The notes beneath the pieces are model-generated. The model had not been told where the DNA came from and did no database searches. It saw only the letters and a list, made by a program, of their open reading frames with translations. Positions 16,943 to 26,039 of a stretch of 64,000 nucleotides of DNA are shown here, piece by piece. The DNA lies in contig JAGAPK010000062.1 of assembly GCA_017623295.1 (NCBI GenBank), positions 1 to 64,000 on the forward strand. The letters are read 5' to 3'. The position numbers and the translations under genes were made by a program. Each line of letters begins with the position of its first letter. The stretch's first letter is position 1. Source of the stretch: Lachnospiraceae bacterium. Its GTDB lineage: Bacteria > Bacillota > Clostridia > Lachnospirales > Lachnospiraceae.

Positions 16943-17239
16943 GTGTACAGAATTGTATATGAAAAGCAATCAGTGAAAGATATAAAAAATCTTAAATCAG
17001 CTGGCTTGGATACAAAAGCAAAAGAACTGATTGAGATAATTAGAGCCAATCCATTTCAGACACCACCAACATATGAAGGTTTAGTTGGAAATCTGCATGG
17101 ATATTATTCAAGAAGAATCAATATTCAACACAGATTAGTATATCAAGTATATGCAGAGCCGATAAATATTGATGGGATAGAATATGAAGGAACGGTAAAA
17201 ATAATTCGTATGTGGACGCATTATGCTGGATTGAGATAA
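16943..17239 (+). CDS. yoeB: YoeB/Txe-type mRNA interferase toxin
   Basis: The 98-residue protein starts at a GTG directly after the antitoxin stop codon. It has the RelE fold pattern of YoeB: a helix pair (DIKNLKSAGLDTKAKELIEII), the Glu in PTYEGLVGNL, SRRINIQHRLVYQVY and the C-terminal RMWTHYAG with the conserved His and Tyr. YoeB binds the ribosome and cleaves mRNA in the A site. It is slightly longer than the E. coli form (84 residues) because of an insert around PINIDGIEYEGT. All key residues (Glu, Arg, His) are present, so it should be active. Confidence 0.9.
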   Translation: MYRIVYEKQSVKDIKNLKSAGLDTKAKELIEIIRANPFQTPPTYEGLVGNLHGYYSRRINIQHRLVYQVYAEPINIDGIEYEGTVKIIRMWTHYAGLR

Positions 17240-17244
17240 TAAGC

Positions 17245-17287
17245 AAAGCACCAACGGAAGAAATAATATTCTTCTGAAGGTGCTTTT
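17245..17287 (+). terminator. Intrinsic terminator after yoeB
   Basis: AAAGCACC pairs with GGTGCTTT, with GAAGAA and TTCTTC forming an inner stem, followed by T residues. Confidence 0.75.
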
Positions 17288-17445
17288 ACTTTTCATAAAA
17301 ATGCTAATGTTAGTTATATTATGAATAATTTCAGACCTGCTGACGGTTATTAATCATGATACAGGAGAATTTGATCAAATGATGTGGTGAGTTCAAAACT
17401 AGCGATATATGATTTACAAAATAATTGACCTAAAGTTTCGAAAGT

Positions 17446-17484
17446 GGCGGTGAAATGGAGTGTTTGCTATTTCACCGCCGTTTT
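17446..17484 (+). terminator. Terminator-like hairpin in the yoeB-HTH gap
   Basis: GGCGGTGAAAT pairs perfectly with ATTTCACCGCC (11 bp), followed by GTTTT. The rest of the gap between 17288 and 17574 is AT-rich and holds no gene that I can support; a very short frame at about 17322 looks like decayed sequence. Confidence 0.6.
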
Positions 17485-17574
17485 AGTATTTGGTATTTTT
17501 TTAAAATTGCACAAAGTATTAGTTTTTTGCAATAGATTGTGTAATTTTCGAAATGGCTTAATTCTTGAAATACC

Positions 17575-17603
17575 TTGCATGGCGGTAGGCAATGCCGTAT
17601 ACT
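17575..17603 (+). promoter_or_regulatory. Promoter of the HTH-Fic operon
   Basis: TTGCAT (17575) and TATACT (17598) are separated by 17 bp. The start codon is 32 bp downstream, with GGAGG at 17622. Confidence 0.65.
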
Positions 17604-17634
17604 ATATATAGAGAAATAAGTGGAGGTAATTATC

Positions 17635-17994
17635 ATGGAAGTAAGAGAATTGCGTTTACAAACAGGATTAAGTCAGAGTAAATTTGCCAAAATGTTTGAT
17701 ATTCCGGTTTCTACTTTGAAAGATTGGGAACAGGAAAGAAGAAATCCTCCGGCATACGTTATCAATATGATGAGAACCATTTTACAGTATAAAGGGATGC
17801 TTATTAGTCAAAGTTATGTGGAGGCATGTGAAGCGAGAAGAAAGAGCGTGGAAAATGCTATGGCTATTATGTTAAGTGCTACCAATGGTCCGGATGAATT
17901 GTTTATGGAGGTTTTGGACTCCTATATCTTTGGAAAAATAACGTTGGAAGAGATGGAAGTCAGAATTGACAGACTTGAGTATTTGGGGGCGTAA
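17635..17994 (+). CDS. HTH (XRE-like) regulator, likely partner of the Fic protein
   Basis: Start at the ATG at 17635, 8 bp after GGAGG; a GTG at 17620 would put the binding site inside the gene. The 119-residue protein opens with a helix-turn-helix of the HigA/MqsA-like type (LRLQTGLSQSKFAKMFDIPVSTLKDWEQ) and continues with a helical C-terminal half. It is 3 bp upstream of the Fic gene. In this position it could be the antitoxin or the repressor of the pair. No class-I antitoxin signature ([ST]xxxE[GN]) is visible, so an inhibitor role is not shown. Confidence 0.7.
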   Translation: MEVRELRLQTGLSQSKFAKMFDIPVSTLKDWEQERRNPPAYVINMMRTILQYKGMLISQSYVEACEARRKSVENAMAIMLSATNGPDELFMEVLDSYIFGKITLEEMEVRIDRLEYLGA

Positions 17995-17997
17995 TAT

Positions 17998-18708
17998 ATG
18001 AGTAGTGGAAAGAATTGTTATCCAGACAGTGATGTTCTTATCAATAAATATAACATTCGTGATAAGGAACTGTTGGAAAAATTTGAAATACAGAAGGTAT
18101 TTGCGAAGTTGTTAGGTTTGGATGTGAAGCCGACAAGGATTGCCTATACTTATGATGTGGAGCATATGGTATCCATCCATAAGTATTTATTTGGGGATAT
18201 TTATGAATGGGCAGGAACATTCCGAAAAGAGAACTTGTACAAGAGTGAGCGTGTTTTGTCCGGTGGTTCCGCAGAGTATGCAGATTATCATGAGATTGAG
18301 AATCGTTTAAAGAAATTATTGCAACAATATGCAGGTTTAGATTGGGCAAAGGTTACGAAAAAGGGAGATGTGATTTCTGATTTCTTGTTGGCATTATGGA
18401 GCATCCATCCTTTCAGAGAAGGAAATACCCGAACTTGCATTACGTTTCTGTGGCACTATTTAAAGGGAAAAGGTGTAGATTTTCAAGTGGCACTGCTGCG
18501 GAATAATCCGATGTATGTGAGGGATTCGTTGGTTATGGCGAATTATGACCAAAAAGAGTACTTGAAAAGGATTATATCAGATGCATCGCAAGGTGAGGCA
18601 CCGGGGTCAGAGTATTCCATGAATGAAGAACAATCTGGAGAGCAGTATAAAATTGCGAAAGCAGATTATGAAGCGTTTAGAGAGAAGTATTCAATAAAGA
18701 AGGATTAG
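17998..18708 (+). CDS. Fic/DOC-family protein
   Basis: The 236-residue protein has the Fic fold: YLFGDIYEWAGTFRKENLYKS near residue 60-85 and the catalytic loop HPFREGNTRTC near residue 140. The consensus HxFx(D/E)GNGRxxR is changed at two places: the second Gly is Thr, and the last Arg is Cys-Ile. Fic proteins attach AMP or phosphate to target proteins such as gyrase or EF-Tu. The changes could weaken or alter activity. No self-inhibiting (S/T)xxxE(G/N) helix is visible. It is in an operon with an HTH protein, so it is probably a toxin module or a domesticated relative. Confidence 0.75.
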   Translation: MSSGKNCYPDSDVLINKYNIRDKELLEKFEIQKVFAKLLGLDVKPTRIAYTYDVEHMVSIHKYLFGDIYEWAGTFRKENLYKSERVLSGGSAEYADYHEIENRLKKLLQQYAGLDWAKVTKKGDVISDFLLALWSIHPFREGNTRTCITFLWHYLKGKGVDFQVALLRNNPMYVRDSLVMANYDQKEYLKRIISDASQGEAPGSEYSMNEEQSGEQYKIAKADYEAFREKYSIKKD

Positions 18709-18710
18709 TA

Positions 18711-18749
18711 GGCGAACGTTTTCTTTTGTCGCAAAAGGATGCTGGATGA
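18711..18749 (+). pseudogene. Remnant of a DUF4143 gene 3' end
   Basis: 36 bp here (18711-18746) match 15934-15969 in the AAA-DUF4143 gene at 34 of 36 positions. In frame the remnant codes for GERFLLSQKDAG before a stop. It lies 3 bp after the Fic gene, outside any intact gene. It is a relic of a second ATPase copy or of a rearrangement that joined it to the Fic pair. Confidence 0.65.
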
Positions 18750-18764
18750 TAGATGCGTTATCGG

Positions 18765-18793
18765 TTGATAAATCAAGGGGTTTGTGATATGCT
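18765..18793 (+). promoter_or_regulatory. Promoter of pyrE
   Basis: TTGATA (18765) and TATGCT (18788) are separated by 17 bp, and a TG just upstream gives an extended -10. About 90 bp of leader follows before the pyrE start. I see no PyrR-type attenuator in it. Confidence 0.6.
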
Positions 18794-18883
18794 AGAAAAG
18801 TGTATTTATGCTTACTTTTTGATTTGCTGTATAAAGAATTACAAATGCTTAAGAATGGCTTAAAATAAGGAGGAAACAACAAG

Positions 18884-19561
18884 ATGGAGCAATATAAAAA
18901 AGAATTTATAGAATTTATGGTAGACAGTCAGGTTCTTAAATTTGGCGATTTTACATTAAAAAGCGGAAGAAAATCCCCTTTCTTCATGAATGCAGGAGCA
19001 TATGTAACAGGTACACAGCTTCGTAAACTGGGCGAATATTATGCGAAAGCAATTCATGATAATTATGGCTTGGATTTTGATGTACTTTTTGGACCGGCAT
19101 ACAAGGGTATTCCACTTTCCGTAGCAACTACTATGGCAATCAGTGAATTGTATGGTAAAGAAATCAGATATTGTTCCAATCGTAAGGAAGTAAAAGATCA
19201 CGGCGATACCGGTATTTTACTTGGAAGCAAATTAAAAGATGGCGATAAAGTGGTTATTATCGAAGATGTTACAACATCCGGTAAATCCATTGAAGAAACA
19301 TTCCCAATTATCAAGGCACAGGCAGATGTAGAAATCAAAGGTTTGATGGTATCCTTAAACCGTATGGAGAGAGGTCTTGACAGCGAGAAGAGTGCTTTGG
19401 AAGAAATCAAAGAAAAATATGGTTTTGATGCAAACGCAATTGTTTCTATGGAAGAAGTTGTGGAATGTTTATACAATAAGCCATACAAAGGAAATGTATA
19501 TATCGATGATACATTGAAAACTGCAATTGACGCATACTATGAACAGTATGGTGCAAAATAA
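18884..19561 (+). CDS. pyrE: Orotate phosphoribosyltransferase
   Basis: PyrE joins orotate and PRPP to make OMP, the substrate of PyrF. The 225-residue protein shows the PRPP loop VVIIEDVTTSGKSIEE near residue 125 and the orotate/PRPP residues FGPAYKGIPLS near residue 68, with the typical KFGDFTLKSGRKSPFF opening. It is a typical clostridial length. It has a strong AAGGAGG site and its own promoter, which makes sense given the distance from pyrF. The accessory patch just upstream has probably split an older pyrimidine operon. Confidence 0.93.
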   Translation: MEQYKKEFIEFMVDSQVLKFGDFTLKSGRKSPFFMNAGAYVTGTQLRKLGEYYAKAIHDNYGLDFDVLFGPAYKGIPLSVATTMAISELYGKEIRYCSNRKEVKDHGDTGILLGSKLKDGDKVVIIEDVTTSGKSIEETFPIIKAQADVEIKGLMVSLNRMERGLDSEKSALEEIKEKYGFDANAIVSMEEVVECLYNKPYKGNVYIDDTLKTAIDAYYEQYGAK

Positions 19562-19616
19562 AAAATGAATAGGTATGTGTAGTAAGCTATAAGTACCGGA
19601 AAGGGATGGTAACGGT

Positions 19617-19769
19617 ATGGAAGAAAAAACATATAAGACAATGGGCGGTGCCGGTGCAATGAACATTGCAATCGGAGTGGTTGCTTTGGTAGCAGGAGTT
19701 GCAAGTGGAGTTTTACTTATCATCAGTGGGGCAAAGCTTCTTGCCGGCAGAAGCAAAATACTATTCTAA
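19617..19769 (+). CDS. Small single-span membrane protein
   Basis: A 50-residue ORF starts at 19617 with AAGGGA 10 bp upstream. It is MEEKTYKTMGGAGAMNIA followed by one hydrophobic Gly/Ala/Val-rich helix (about residues 15-38) and a basic end (LLAGRSK). No family function is known to me. It follows pyrE after 55 bp. Codon use is normal and the composition is not random, so I call it a real gene of unknown function. Confidence 0.6.
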   Translation: MEEKTYKTMGGAGAMNIAIGVVALVAGVASGVLLIISGAKLLAGRSKILF

Positions 19770-19787
19770 AATTTTATTCAAGGAAGA

Positions 19788-19820
19788 TAAATGGGTGTTT
19801 CCGCAGGGAATGCCCATTTA
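19788..19820 (+). terminator. Hairpin between two small membrane-protein genes
   Basis: TAAATGGG pairs perfectly with CCCATTTA (8 bp), but only a short T stretch follows. It may be a weak terminator or an RNA-stability stem. Confidence 0.45.
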
Positions 19821-19840
19821 CAGGTTTAAAGGAGTTTTTT

Positions 19841-20173
19841 ATGAGCCGTAAAAACAGCTATATTTTTACCAATAAAAATCATTCACAAAAGGGAATTATG
19901 GCGACAATTCTGGGCGTTATATCTTTGGCTTCTCTTATTTATGCGATTGTTATGAGCTATAAAAAGGCTGGTGAGATACCGTTGCAGTATGGAGCAGCGG
20001 CACTTCTTGTTACAATTTTTTCGTTGACCGGAGTAGTCTTGGGCGTAATTTCCAAAACTGAGAGAGATAAATATTATATCTTTTCCTATCTGGGAATTAT
20101 ATTAAATGTATTGGCATTAGTTGTGGTGAGTGCCATTTTGTATGCAGGTGCCTATGGAATTGGCAGTTATTAG
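19841..20173 (+). CDS. DUF6142-like small membrane protein
   Basis: The 110-residue protein has three hydrophobic helices (about residues 20-40, 48-68 and 80-103) and an N-terminal stretch rich in Ser and Lys. It resembles DUF6142 proteins of Lachnospiraceae, which have no known function. The site AAAGGAG is 7 bp before the start. The preceding 50-residue membrane protein is a likely operon partner. Confidence 0.55.
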   Translation: MSRKNSYIFTNKNHSQKGIMATILGVISLASLIYAIVMSYKKAGEIPLQYGAAALLVTIFSLTGVVLGVISKTERDKYYIFSYLGIILNVLALVVVSAILYAGAYGIGSY

Positions 20174-20239
20174 AATGAATCAGAGAATTGCGGATTGAGT
20201 GGTTGACATAATATTGCAAAAAAGGAAGGCGATGAGCAG

Positions 20240-22336
20240 ATGCAGGAAATGATGACAGAAACAGAAAAAGCAGAATTGGAGAAGGAGCGTTTTATGCTGG
20301 CGTTAGAGCGTATTGCTCAGATTCCAAATGAGAAGAAGTGTGCAGAAAAGTATCAGAATTATTTTGAGAAAATGGCAGAATTTGTTCTGCTTATGAAAAA
20401 GACTTGGGATTTTGTAGCAGATGGAAGTTTATATAAGGCTTCTTTAGAAGAATTACAGAAACATAACCGGGAATTGTATGAAGATATTTTACCGGAGAAT
20501 TATGAGAAGAGTTATGCTAATCCAACCTATGCAGCAGAATGTTTTGGCAAGGAAATGGGGCAGCTTTTAGCGTTTATATATGCAGAATTACGGAGTATGA
20601 TTGCTGCTGCCTATGAACAATTTTTGACTGATATGGTCATTAGAGCGGAACTGTTGTTGGAAATTTATCAGGCATTTCTGTGTGTGGCGGAGGACTGTGA
20701 GAATTTACAAGAACTTCCGGAGTATGAAGAACTCAGACAGATTGCTTACTGGTATGTAAGTGACTATTATGAAACAGAGTCTTATGAACGGGTAGCGGGA
20801 TTACTTTTACCGCAGAAGGATTTTGCAACGAAGATTATTTTGGAGAGTGATTTGTCTGATATTCGCTATTTATATTATTATGGCGAATATGTGACAGAGA
20901 ATGAAATTCGAACAGCAAAGCATATGACAGAACTGTCAGCAGAAACGACACGTTTGATGGCAGATACTTATACGGAAGGATATCGAATCGGTTTTGAAGT
21001 AGGCAATAAAGATATTTCCATTAAGAAGACGGTTAATATTCGTTACTGTCTTGGCTTTGAACGCATGATAAAACAGGCGATTGAGAATTTTGACCGAATC
21101 GGTCTAAAGCCAACTATCTATCGTGCCGGAACGAATATTTTTCATGGCAGAAGTGTCAATAAGAATGGTTTCTTTGGTGGAAACCCCAATAAGCAGTTTG
21201 ATTATGACCACAAAGAGGATCAGGCACTGTTTTTGGACAGCGCATTAGTACAGCGTAAACTGGAATGTATGCAGAGTGCGTATGAACAGTTGAAGGAAGA
21301 AGCAGGTGTTATGGGTGGTCCTGCTGTTTTGGAGATTTTTGGAGAAACACCATTTGTTCCGCAGAATAAGGAAGCAGCGTGTAAACTGAGTGACAAGCAG
21401 CAGAAACTTTCTGTCGAATATGCTTCCAAAGCCGGTGCTATGCAGAATGAGTATATCAAAGGCGAAGAAAGAAGTTTCACGATTATTGCTTTTCCGGTGC
21501 CGGACATCGGAGAGCAGTATGAAGAAATTTTCGATGAAATCATTCGTATCAACACATTAGACTATAAACTGTATCAGTCAATCCAGCAGTCTATTATTGA
21601 TACTTTGGATAAAGGCGATTATATTCTGGTGAAAGGTATGGGCAGAAATCATACCAATTTGAAAATTCAGCTTCATACGTTACAGAATCCGGCGAAAGAA
21701 ACCAATTTTGAAAACTGTGTGGCAGATGTCAATATTCCGGTGGGAGAAGTATTTACTTCACCGAAGCTTGCCGGAACAGAAGGTGTCCTTCATGTTACCA
21801 GAGTTTTCTTAAATGAACTGGAATACAAAGATATTTCCATTCAGTTTGAAAATGGTATGATAACAGATTATACTTGTGCAAACTTTGAGAAAGAAGAGGA
21901 AAATAAGAAATATATTAAGGATAATGTATTATTCCATCATGATACTCTTCCTATCGGTGAATTTGCAATCGGAACGAATACCACTGCCTATGTGGTTGCA
22001 AGAAGATATGGTATCGAAGATAAAATGCCAATTCTGATAGCGGAGAAAACCGGACCGCATTTTGCTGTGGGTGATACCTGTTATTCTCATGCAGAAGAGG
22101 TAAAGGTTTATAATCCGGATGGCAAGGAAATTATTGCAAGAGATAATGAAGTATCTTTGTTAAGAAAAGAAGATATGAGTAAAGCCTATTTTAACTGTCA
22201 TACGGATATTACGATTCCTTATGATGAACTGGGCGAGTTGTCGGTTGTTACCGGAGAGAACGAAGTGATTCCAATTATCATAGAAGGAAGATTTGTATTA
22301 GAAGGCTGCGAAGAGTTAAATAAGGCGTTTGCGTAG
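20240..22336 (+). CDS. M29-like aminopeptidase with long N-terminal extension
   Basis: The C-terminal half (about residues 300-690) has the pattern of peptidase family M29 (thermophilic aminopeptidase T, AmpS): VNIPVGEVFTSPKLAGTEGV, IGEFAIGTNTTAY, EKTGPHFAVGDTCYSH and FNCHTDITIPYDEL, which give the two Glu, the His and the HxD metal ligands. The extra ~250 N-terminal residues are helical and have no match that I recognise. The whole is 698 residues, while standard M29 enzymes are about 410. It should release N-terminal amino acids from peptides in the cytoplasm. It is a single gene with a good AAGGAAGG site. Confidence 0.7.
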   Translation: MQEMMTETEKAELEKERFMLALERIAQIPNEKKCAEKYQNYFEKMAEFVLLMKKTWDFVADGSLYKASLEELQKHNRELYEDILPENYEKSYANPTYAAECFGKEMGQLLAFIYAELRSMIAAAYEQFLTDMVIRAELLLEIYQAFLCVAEDCENLQELPEYEELRQIAYWYVSDYYETESYERVAGLLLPQKDFATKIILESDLSDIRYLYYYGEYVTENEIRTAKHMTELSAETTRLMADTYTEGYRIGFEVGNKDISIKKTVNIRYCLGFERMIKQAIENFDRIGLKPTIYRAGTNIFHGRSVNKNGFFGGNPNKQFDYDHKEDQALFLDSALVQRKLECMQSAYEQLKEEAGVMGGPAVLEIFGETPFVPQNKEAACKLSDKQQKLSVEYASKAGAMQNEYIKGEERSFTIIAFPVPDIGEQYEEIFDEIIRINTLDYKLYQSIQQSIIDTLDKGDYILVKGMGRNHTNLKIQLHTLQNPAKETNFENCVADVNIPVGEVFTSPKLAGTEGVLHVTRVFLNELEYKDISIQFENGMITDYTCANFEKEEENKKYIKDNVLFHHDTLPIGEFAIGTNTTAYVVARRYGIEDKMPILIAEKTGPHFAVGDTCYSHAEEVKVYNPDGKEIIARDNEVSLLRKEDMSKAYFNCHTDITIPYDELGELSVVTGENEVIPIIIEGRFVLEGCEELNKAFA

Positions 22337-22490
22337 ATTTTGTATAATTTTACAGCAAAATCCTTGCGGAATAATTGAAATTCGTATTGCTTCTTACTAG
22401 AAAATTTAGTACACTGTATACAGAATAATGCCGTCATTCTACAAGATATTGTGGAAACGGTTGAAATAGAGAATGAGGAGGCATGGCAAC

Positions 22491-22991
22491 ATGGCACAGG
22501 TAGGTATTGTAATGGGCAGCGATTCCGATATGCCCGTAATGGCGAAAGCCGCTGACATTTTGGAAGAGTTAGGCATTTCCTATGAAATGACCATTATTTC
22601 TGCACACAGAGAACCGGATGTATTCTTTGAGTATGCGAAGAGTGCAGAGAGCAAAGGATTTAAAGTTATTATTGCAGGAGCAGGTAAGGCAGCACATCTG
22701 CCGGGTATGTGCGCAGCAATTTTTCCGATGCCGGTTATTGGTATCCCGATGAAAACTTCAGATTTGGGTGGTGTGGATTCCCTTTATTCTATCGTGCAGA
22801 TGCCATCCGGTATTCCGGTAGCCACTGTTGCGATTAACGGTGGACAGAATGCAGGAATTCTTGCAGCTAAGATTCTGGCTACATCCGATGCGGCTTTGTT
22901 GCAGAAACTAAAAGATTACACACAGAGCCTGAAAGAAAGCGTTCAGGAGAAGGATGCAAGATTGCAGGAAGTTGGATACAAAAATTATTAA
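22491..22991 (+). CDS. purE: 5-(carboxyamino)imidazole ribonucleotide mutase
   Basis: PurE rearranges N5-CAIR to CAIR in purine synthesis. The start is the ATG at 22491, 9 bp after GAGGAGG; an earlier ATG at 22473 lies upstream of that site. The 166-residue protein has the diagnostic [21 protein letters not shown] and [15 protein letters not shown], with the active-site His in the last of these. It is the first gene of a four-gene purine operon (purE, purM, purN, purD). Confidence 0.95.
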   Translation: MAQVGIVMGSDSDMPVMAKAADILEELGISYEMTIISAHREPDVFFEYAKSAESKGFKVIIAGAGKAAHLPGMCAAIFPMPVIGIPMKTSDLGGVDSLYSIVQMPSGIPVATVAINGGQNAGILAAKILATSDAALLQKLKDYTQSLKESVQEKDARLQEVGYKNY

Positions 22992-23062
22992 GAGAGTCCT
23001 GTTTGCAGACAGGCACAATCATATCAAATACAATCACAACAAACACTTTGGAGGATAAGAGA

Positions 23063-24088
23063 ATGGATTACAAGTCAGCGGGCGTTGATATTGAAGCAGG
23101 ATATAAGTCAGTAGAGCTTATGAAAAAGCATGTAAAAGAAACTATGAGACCGGAAGTTTTAGGCGGAATCGGTGGTTTTGCAGGGGCATTTAGTTTAAAT
23201 ACAATTAAAGATATGGAAGACCCTGTATTATTATCAGGAACAGACGGATGCGGAACCAAAGTGCAGTTAGCATTTGTTATGGATAAGCATGATACCATTG
23301 GTATTGACTGTGTTGCAATGTGTGTAAATGATATTGCATGTTCCGGTGGTGAACCGTTATTTTTCCTTGACTACATTGCATGCGGAAAGAACTATCCTGA
23401 GAAGATTGCTACGATTGTAAGTGGTGTGGCAGAAGGCTGTAAGCAGTCAGGTGCAGCACTTGTTGGTGGAGAAACAGCAGAACATCCGGGACTTATGCCG
23501 ATGGATGAATATGATCTTGCAGGCTTTGCAGTTGGCGTAGTTGACCGAAAAGATTTAATTACCGGTGAAAATATCAAACCGGGCGATGCTTTGATTGGTA
23601 TCGCATCAAGCGGTGTACATAGCAACGGCTTTTCTTTGGTAAGAAAGGTTTTTGACATTACAAAAGAATCTTTAGATACCTATTATGATGAATTAGGTAC
23701 AACACTGGGCGAAGCATTACTTGCGCCTACTAGAATCTATGTAAAAGCACTTAAGAGTGTCAAAGATGCCGGTGTTACTGTAAAAGGCTGCAGCCATATT
23801 ACAGGTGGTGGCTTCTATGAGAACATTCCGAGAATGCTTCCAGAGGGTGTCTGCGCAGAAGTGAAGAAAGACAGCTATCCTGTTCTTCCAATCTTTAAAT
23901 TGTTACAGAAGACAGGAAATTTGGAAGAAAAGATGATGTACAATACATATAACATGGGACTTGGCATGATTCTTGCCATTGATGCAGCAGATGTTGATAA
24001 GACAATGGAAGCGATTAAGGCAGCAGGCGACACACCTTATGTTGTAGGACAGATTGTTGCCGGTGAAAAAGGTGTGACATTATGTTAA
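23063..24088 (+). CDS. purM: Phosphoribosylformylglycinamidine cyclo-ligase (AIR synthase)
   Basis: PurM makes AIR from FGAM with ATP. The start is set at the ATG at 23063 ([20 protein letters not shown]), 8 bp after GGAGG, because the 20 residues upstream do not match the family. The 341-residue protein shows [33 protein letters not shown] and AHSNGF-like [14 protein letters not shown]. Its last 7 bases overlap purN. Confidence 0.95.
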   Translation: MDYKSAGVDIEAGYKSVELMKKHVKETMRPEVLGGIGGFAGAFSLNTIKDMEDPVLLSGTDGCGTKVQLAFVMDKHDTIGIDCVAMCVNDIACSGGEPLFFLDYIACGKNYPEKIATIVSGVAEGCKQSGAALVGGETAEHPGLMPMDEYDLAGFAVGVVDRKDLITGENIKPGDALIGIASSGVHSNGFSLVRKVFDITKESLDTYYDELGTTLGEALLAPTRIYVKALKSVKDAGVTVKGCSHITGGGFYENIPRMLPEGVCAEVKKDSYPVLPIFKLLQKTGNLEEKMMYNTYNMGLGMILAIDAADVDKTMEAIKAAGDTPYVVGQIVAGEKGVTLC

Positions 24089-24708
24089 GAATACTCGTAT
24101 GTGTGTCCGGTGGCGGCACAAATTTACAGGCAATTATCGATGGGATTGCAAACGGGACCATTACAAATACAGAGATTGTACGTGTCATCAGTAATAACAA
24201 AAAAGCATATGCATTAGAGCGTGCAAAAAATGCAGGAATTGATGCAGCGTGCGTATCTCCGAAGGATTATGCAGACAGAGAACAGTTTAATGAGGCGTTT
24301 TTGCAGGCTGTTACAGAGGCTGAGCCGGATTTGATTGTACTGGCAGGTTTTTTGGTTGTAATTCCGGAGAAAATGATAAAGGCATATCCGAATCAGATTA
24401 TCAATATTCATCCGTCTTTGATTCCATCCTTTTGTGGAACCGGCTATTATGGCTTGAAGGTACATGAAGGAGCACTGGAGCGAGGCGTGAAAGTAACCGG
24501 TGCAACCGTGCATTTTGTAGATGAAGGAACCGACACCGGTCCGATTATTTTGCAGAAAGCAGTTGCAGTAGAAGAAGGGGATACCCCTGAGATTTTGCAA
24601 AAGAGAGTGATGGAGCAGGCGGAATGGCAGATTATGCCCCGTGCCATTGATTTAATTGCAAATGGAAAAGTATCAGTGAAGAACGGAAAGGTATGGTTAT
24701 CAGAATGA
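24082..24708 (+). CDS. purN: Phosphoribosylglycinamide formyltransferase
   Basis: PurN transfers a formyl group from 10-formyl-THF to GAR. The 208-residue protein starts [16 protein letters not shown] (nucleotide-phosphate loop) and has the catalytic Asn-His-Asp set in [13 protein letters not shown] and DEGTDTGPI. It overlaps purM by 7 bp and purD by 4 bp (ATGA), so translation is coupled. Confidence 0.95.
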   Translation: MLRILVCVSGGGTNLQAIIDGIANGTITNTEIVRVISNNKKAYALERAKNAGIDAACVSPKDYADREQFNEAFLQAVTEAEPDLIVLAGFLVVIPEKMIKAYPNQIINIHPSLIPSFCGTGYYGLKVHEGALERGVKVTGATVHFVDEGTDTGPIILQKAVAVEEGDTPEILQKRVMEQAEWQIMPRAIDLIANGKVSVKNGKVWLSE

Positions 24709-25976
24709 AAGTTTTAATCGTAGGAAGCGGCGGCAGAGAGCATGCAATCGCAACAAGTGTAGCAAAAAGTACGAAAGTAGATAAAATTTATTGCGCACCG
24801 GGCAATGCCGGTATCGGACAGATTGCAGAGTGTGTTCCGATTGGAGCAATGGAATTTGACAAACTGGTTGCTTTTGCAAAGGAAAATGCTATCGACCTTA
24901 CGATTGTAGGTATGGATGATCCATTAGTGGGTGGTCTGGTAGATGAAATGGAAGCAGCAGGACTTCGTGTTTTCGGACCAAGAAAAAATGCAGCCATTCT
25001 GGAAGGAAGCAAAGCTTTTTCCAAAGATTTAATGAAGAAATATAATATTCCGACAGCTGCTTACGAAACATTCGATGACCCACAGGCAGCACTTGCTTAT
25101 CTGGAAACGGTTGATATGCCTATCGTTCTGAAGGCTGATGGTCTTGCACTGGGTAAAGGCGTTCTGATTTGTAATACTTTAGAAGAAGCCAAAGCCGGTG
25201 TGAAAGAAATTATGGAAGATAAAAAATTCGGTACAGCGGGCAACCGTATGGTTATCGAAGAATTTATGACAGGAAGGGAAGTATCTGTTTTATCTTTTGT
25301 TGATGGTAAGACAATTCAGATTATGTCTTCTGCACAGGATCATAAGCGTGCAAAAGATGGTGATAAAGGACTCAATACCGGTGGTATGGGTAACTTCTCA
25401 CCAAGTCCTTTCTATACAGAAGAAGTAGATGAATTTTGTAAAAAATATATTTATCAGGCAACCGTAGATGCAATGGCAGCAGAAGGAAGACCATTTAAAG
25501 GGGTTATTTTCTTCGGACTTATGCTGACACCGAAGGGACCAAGAGTATTGGAATACAATGCACGTTTCGGCGACCCGGAAGCACAGGTTGTCCTGCCTCG
25601 TATGAAGAATGATATCATTGATGTAGTAGAGGCGTGTATTGATGGTACATTAGACCAGATTGATCTGCAGTTTGAAGATAATGCTGCAGTATGTGTTATT
25701 CTTGCATCGGACGGATATCCGGTTTCTTATGAAAAAGGATTCTTAATTGAAGGGTTAGAAAACTTTGATGGAAAAGATGGATATTATTGTTTCCATGCAG
25801 GCACAAAACAGACAGAAAAAGGCATTGTGACAAATGGCGGAAGAGTACTTGGTGTTACGGCGACGGGTACAAACTTAAAAGAAGCCAGAGCAAATGCTTA
25901 TGAAGCAACCAAGTGGGTTAACTTTGAAAATAAATATATGCGTACTGATATTGGTAAGGCAATTGATGAAGCATAG
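24705..25976 (+). CDS. purD: Phosphoribosylamine-glycine ligase
   Basis: PurD makes GAR from phosphoribosylamine and glycine, using ATP. The start is the ATG at 24705, which overlaps the purN stop codon; an ATG at 24693 lacks a site at proper distance. The 423-residue ATP-grasp enzyme shows VLIVGSGGREHAIA, LKADGLALGKGV, GGMGNFSPSPF and LEYNARFGDPEAQ, with the usual C-terminal end. It is the last gene of the operon. Confidence 0.95.
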   Translation: MKVLIVGSGGREHAIATSVAKSTKVDKIYCAPGNAGIGQIAECVPIGAMEFDKLVAFAKENAIDLTIVGMDDPLVGGLVDEMEAAGLRVFGPRKNAAILEGSKAFSKDLMKKYNIPTAAYETFDDPQAALAYLETVDMPIVLKADGLALGKGVLICNTLEEAKAGVKEIMEDKKFGTAGNRMVIEEFMTGREVSVLSFVDGKTIQIMSSAQDHKRAKDGDKGLNTGGMGNFSPSPFYTEEVDEFCKKYIYQATVDAMAAEGRPFKGVIFFGLMLTPKGPRVLEYNARFGDPEAQVVLPRMKNDIIDVVEACIDGTLDQIDLQFEDNAAVCVILASDGYPVSYEKGFLIEGLENFDGKDGYYCFHAGTKQTEKGIVTNGGRVLGVTATGTNLKEARANAYEATKWVNFENKYMRTDIGKAIDEA

Positions 25977-26039
25977 AAAAATGAAATAGCAAGTATTAGC
26001 AAAGCAATAAAACCTGAAGTGATAGGGGGAGAGTAAGGA

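Noticed and set aside
18794..18883. PyrR attenuator upstream of pyrE
   Set aside because: There is no terminator/antiterminator pair and no PyrR binding loop; the leader is short and AT-rich.
22337..22490. Purine riboswitch or PurR box upstream of purE
   Set aside because: I could not find the riboswitch core or a clear PurBox; only an AT-rich leader is visible.
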